Assembly: GCF_900102685.1 (NCBI RefSeq)
Contig: NZ_FMZA01000025.1
Coordinates: forward strand, 1-38,791
Direction: 5' to 3'
DNA length: 38,791 nt
Origin: Melghirimyces thermohalophilus
Lineage (GTDB): Bacteria > Bacillota > Bacilli > Thermoactinomycetales > DSM-45169
Part shown: piece after piece, positions 38,539 through 38,791 of the stretch
Numbering within the stretch: the stretch's first letter is position 1
Layout of the letters: each line of letters starts with the position of its first letter
Translations under genes and position numbers: made by a program
Notes under the pieces: generated by a model
Told to the model about the DNA's origin: nothing
The model's input: the letters and a program-made list of their open reading frames with translations, nothing else
Databases searched by the model: none

Positions 38539-38600
38539 GCCGAATCCTTTTCACTGCTTCCCACCGTTTATTAGGTTGAAGAAGAATGGGAGGGATGGGT

Positions 38601-38791
38601 GTGTTACGTTCCAATAAAGAGAAACAAAATGAGCTGGAGTTTGTCTGTATTGAAGAATTAGTTCCGGAAGATCACTTGCTCCGCAAAGTGGACAAGCATA
38701 TCGACTTTTCTTTTATCACGGACAAGGTGCGGCCTTTGTATTGTGAGAACAATGGAAGGCCCTCCATTGATCCGGTCGTTCTCTTTAAAAT
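38601..38791 (+). CDS. IS1182-family transposase N-terminus (runs off right edge)
   Basis: The frame from GTG 38601 reads LRSNKEKQNELEFVCIEELV, then PEDHLLRKVDKHIDFSFITD and RPLYCENNGRPSIDPVVLFK, and is open to the window edge. 'LVPeDHLlRkiDk.iDFsFi...v..lYc..nGRPsiDPvvLfK' is the N-terminal DUF772 region of IS1182 transposases. GGGAGGG (38588-38594) fits GTG 38601; ATG 38595 touches it and is less likely. The catalytic part is outside the window. Confidence 0.92.
   Translation, partial: MLRSNKEKQNELEFVCIEELVPEDHLLRKVDKHIDFSFITDKVRPLYCENNGRPSIDPVVLFK

Noticed and set aside
1-38791. tRNA, rRNA, riboswitch or T-box elements
   Set aside because: I looked for cloverleaf ends, conserved rRNA blocks and long structured leaders before metabolic genes and saw none I could support by eye.

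Overview
The window looks like the chromosome of a low-to-mid GC, Gram-positive, spore-former-like Firmicute. The mix of ylaN, a glutaminase, an AbrB-type regulator, yerA, an fRMsr, a CcpA-type cre site and strong GGAGG ribosome sites with frequent GTG/TTG starts fits Bacillales. I infer a Thermoactinomycetaceae relative (Kroppenstedtia/Desmospora-like), but no marker here proves the genus. The core genes are moderately GC-rich. The toxin array (about 350-5,700), the alpha/beta-hydrolase pair (9,700-11,800) and the xyloside cluster (24,000-27,200) are visibly AT-richer and look acquired.

Region 1 (1-6,000) is an accessory graveyard. A transposase runs off the left edge. Then come four copies of one 'pre-toxin' segment (about 416-626, 1494-1664, 3502-3714, 5706-5926), each joined to a different or missing toxin C-terminus. 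Three of them are followed by small genes that look like cognate immunity genes, intact or decayed. Three of the four copies are preceded by the same hairpin-forming repeat of about 55 bp. This is best read as an array of orphan toxin-immunity cassettes of a polymorphic toxin system: a BECR-like RNase, an HNH/EndoVII-like DNase with Imm50, a second BECR-like RNase, and one toxin-less stump. Scattered remnants of further toxins, immunity genes and an IS630 transposase lie between them.

Region 2 (6,000-23,200) is mostly housekeeping and metabolic: ylaN (iron/Fur-linked) with glutaminase; a conserved small protein; an aldehyde dehydrogenase; two alpha/beta hydrolases, one without its catalytic Asp and His; a hotdog thioesterase with an M42 aminopeptidase; an AbrB-like regulator with a four-Cys tail; a Na+/alanine symporter; a DUF4367-like lipoprotein; an M29 aminopeptidase divergent from free methionine-(R)-sulfoxide reductase; a Nudix hydrolase with a second hotdog protein; and a tctCBA tripartite tricarboxylate transporter. 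The transporter is flanked by the broken C-termini of a response regulator and of an alcohol dehydrogenase.

Region 3 (23,600-29,500) holds a 44-residue Cys protein, a beta-xylosidase (GH43) with a GPH-family sugar transporter under a xylO-like palindrome and a cre site, a KDPG aldolase, the apparent remnant of the ROK repressor XylR, a glutathione peroxidase, and a frameshifted protein kinase with an Arg/Ser-rich tail.

Region 4 (29,600-38,791) carries a DHA2-type drug exporter, a frameshifted PhzF-like isomerase, a diacylglycerol-kinase-like lipid kinase convergent with a broken PAP2 phosphatase, a YdjM/YfhP membrane hydrolase, a secreted protein with a LolA/RseB-like C-terminus, a YerA-type adenine deaminase, and the start of an IS1182-family transposase at the right edge. 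Many reading frames are interrupted by single-base changes in homopolymer runs, so some 'pseudogenes' may be sequencing errors; these are flagged individually.
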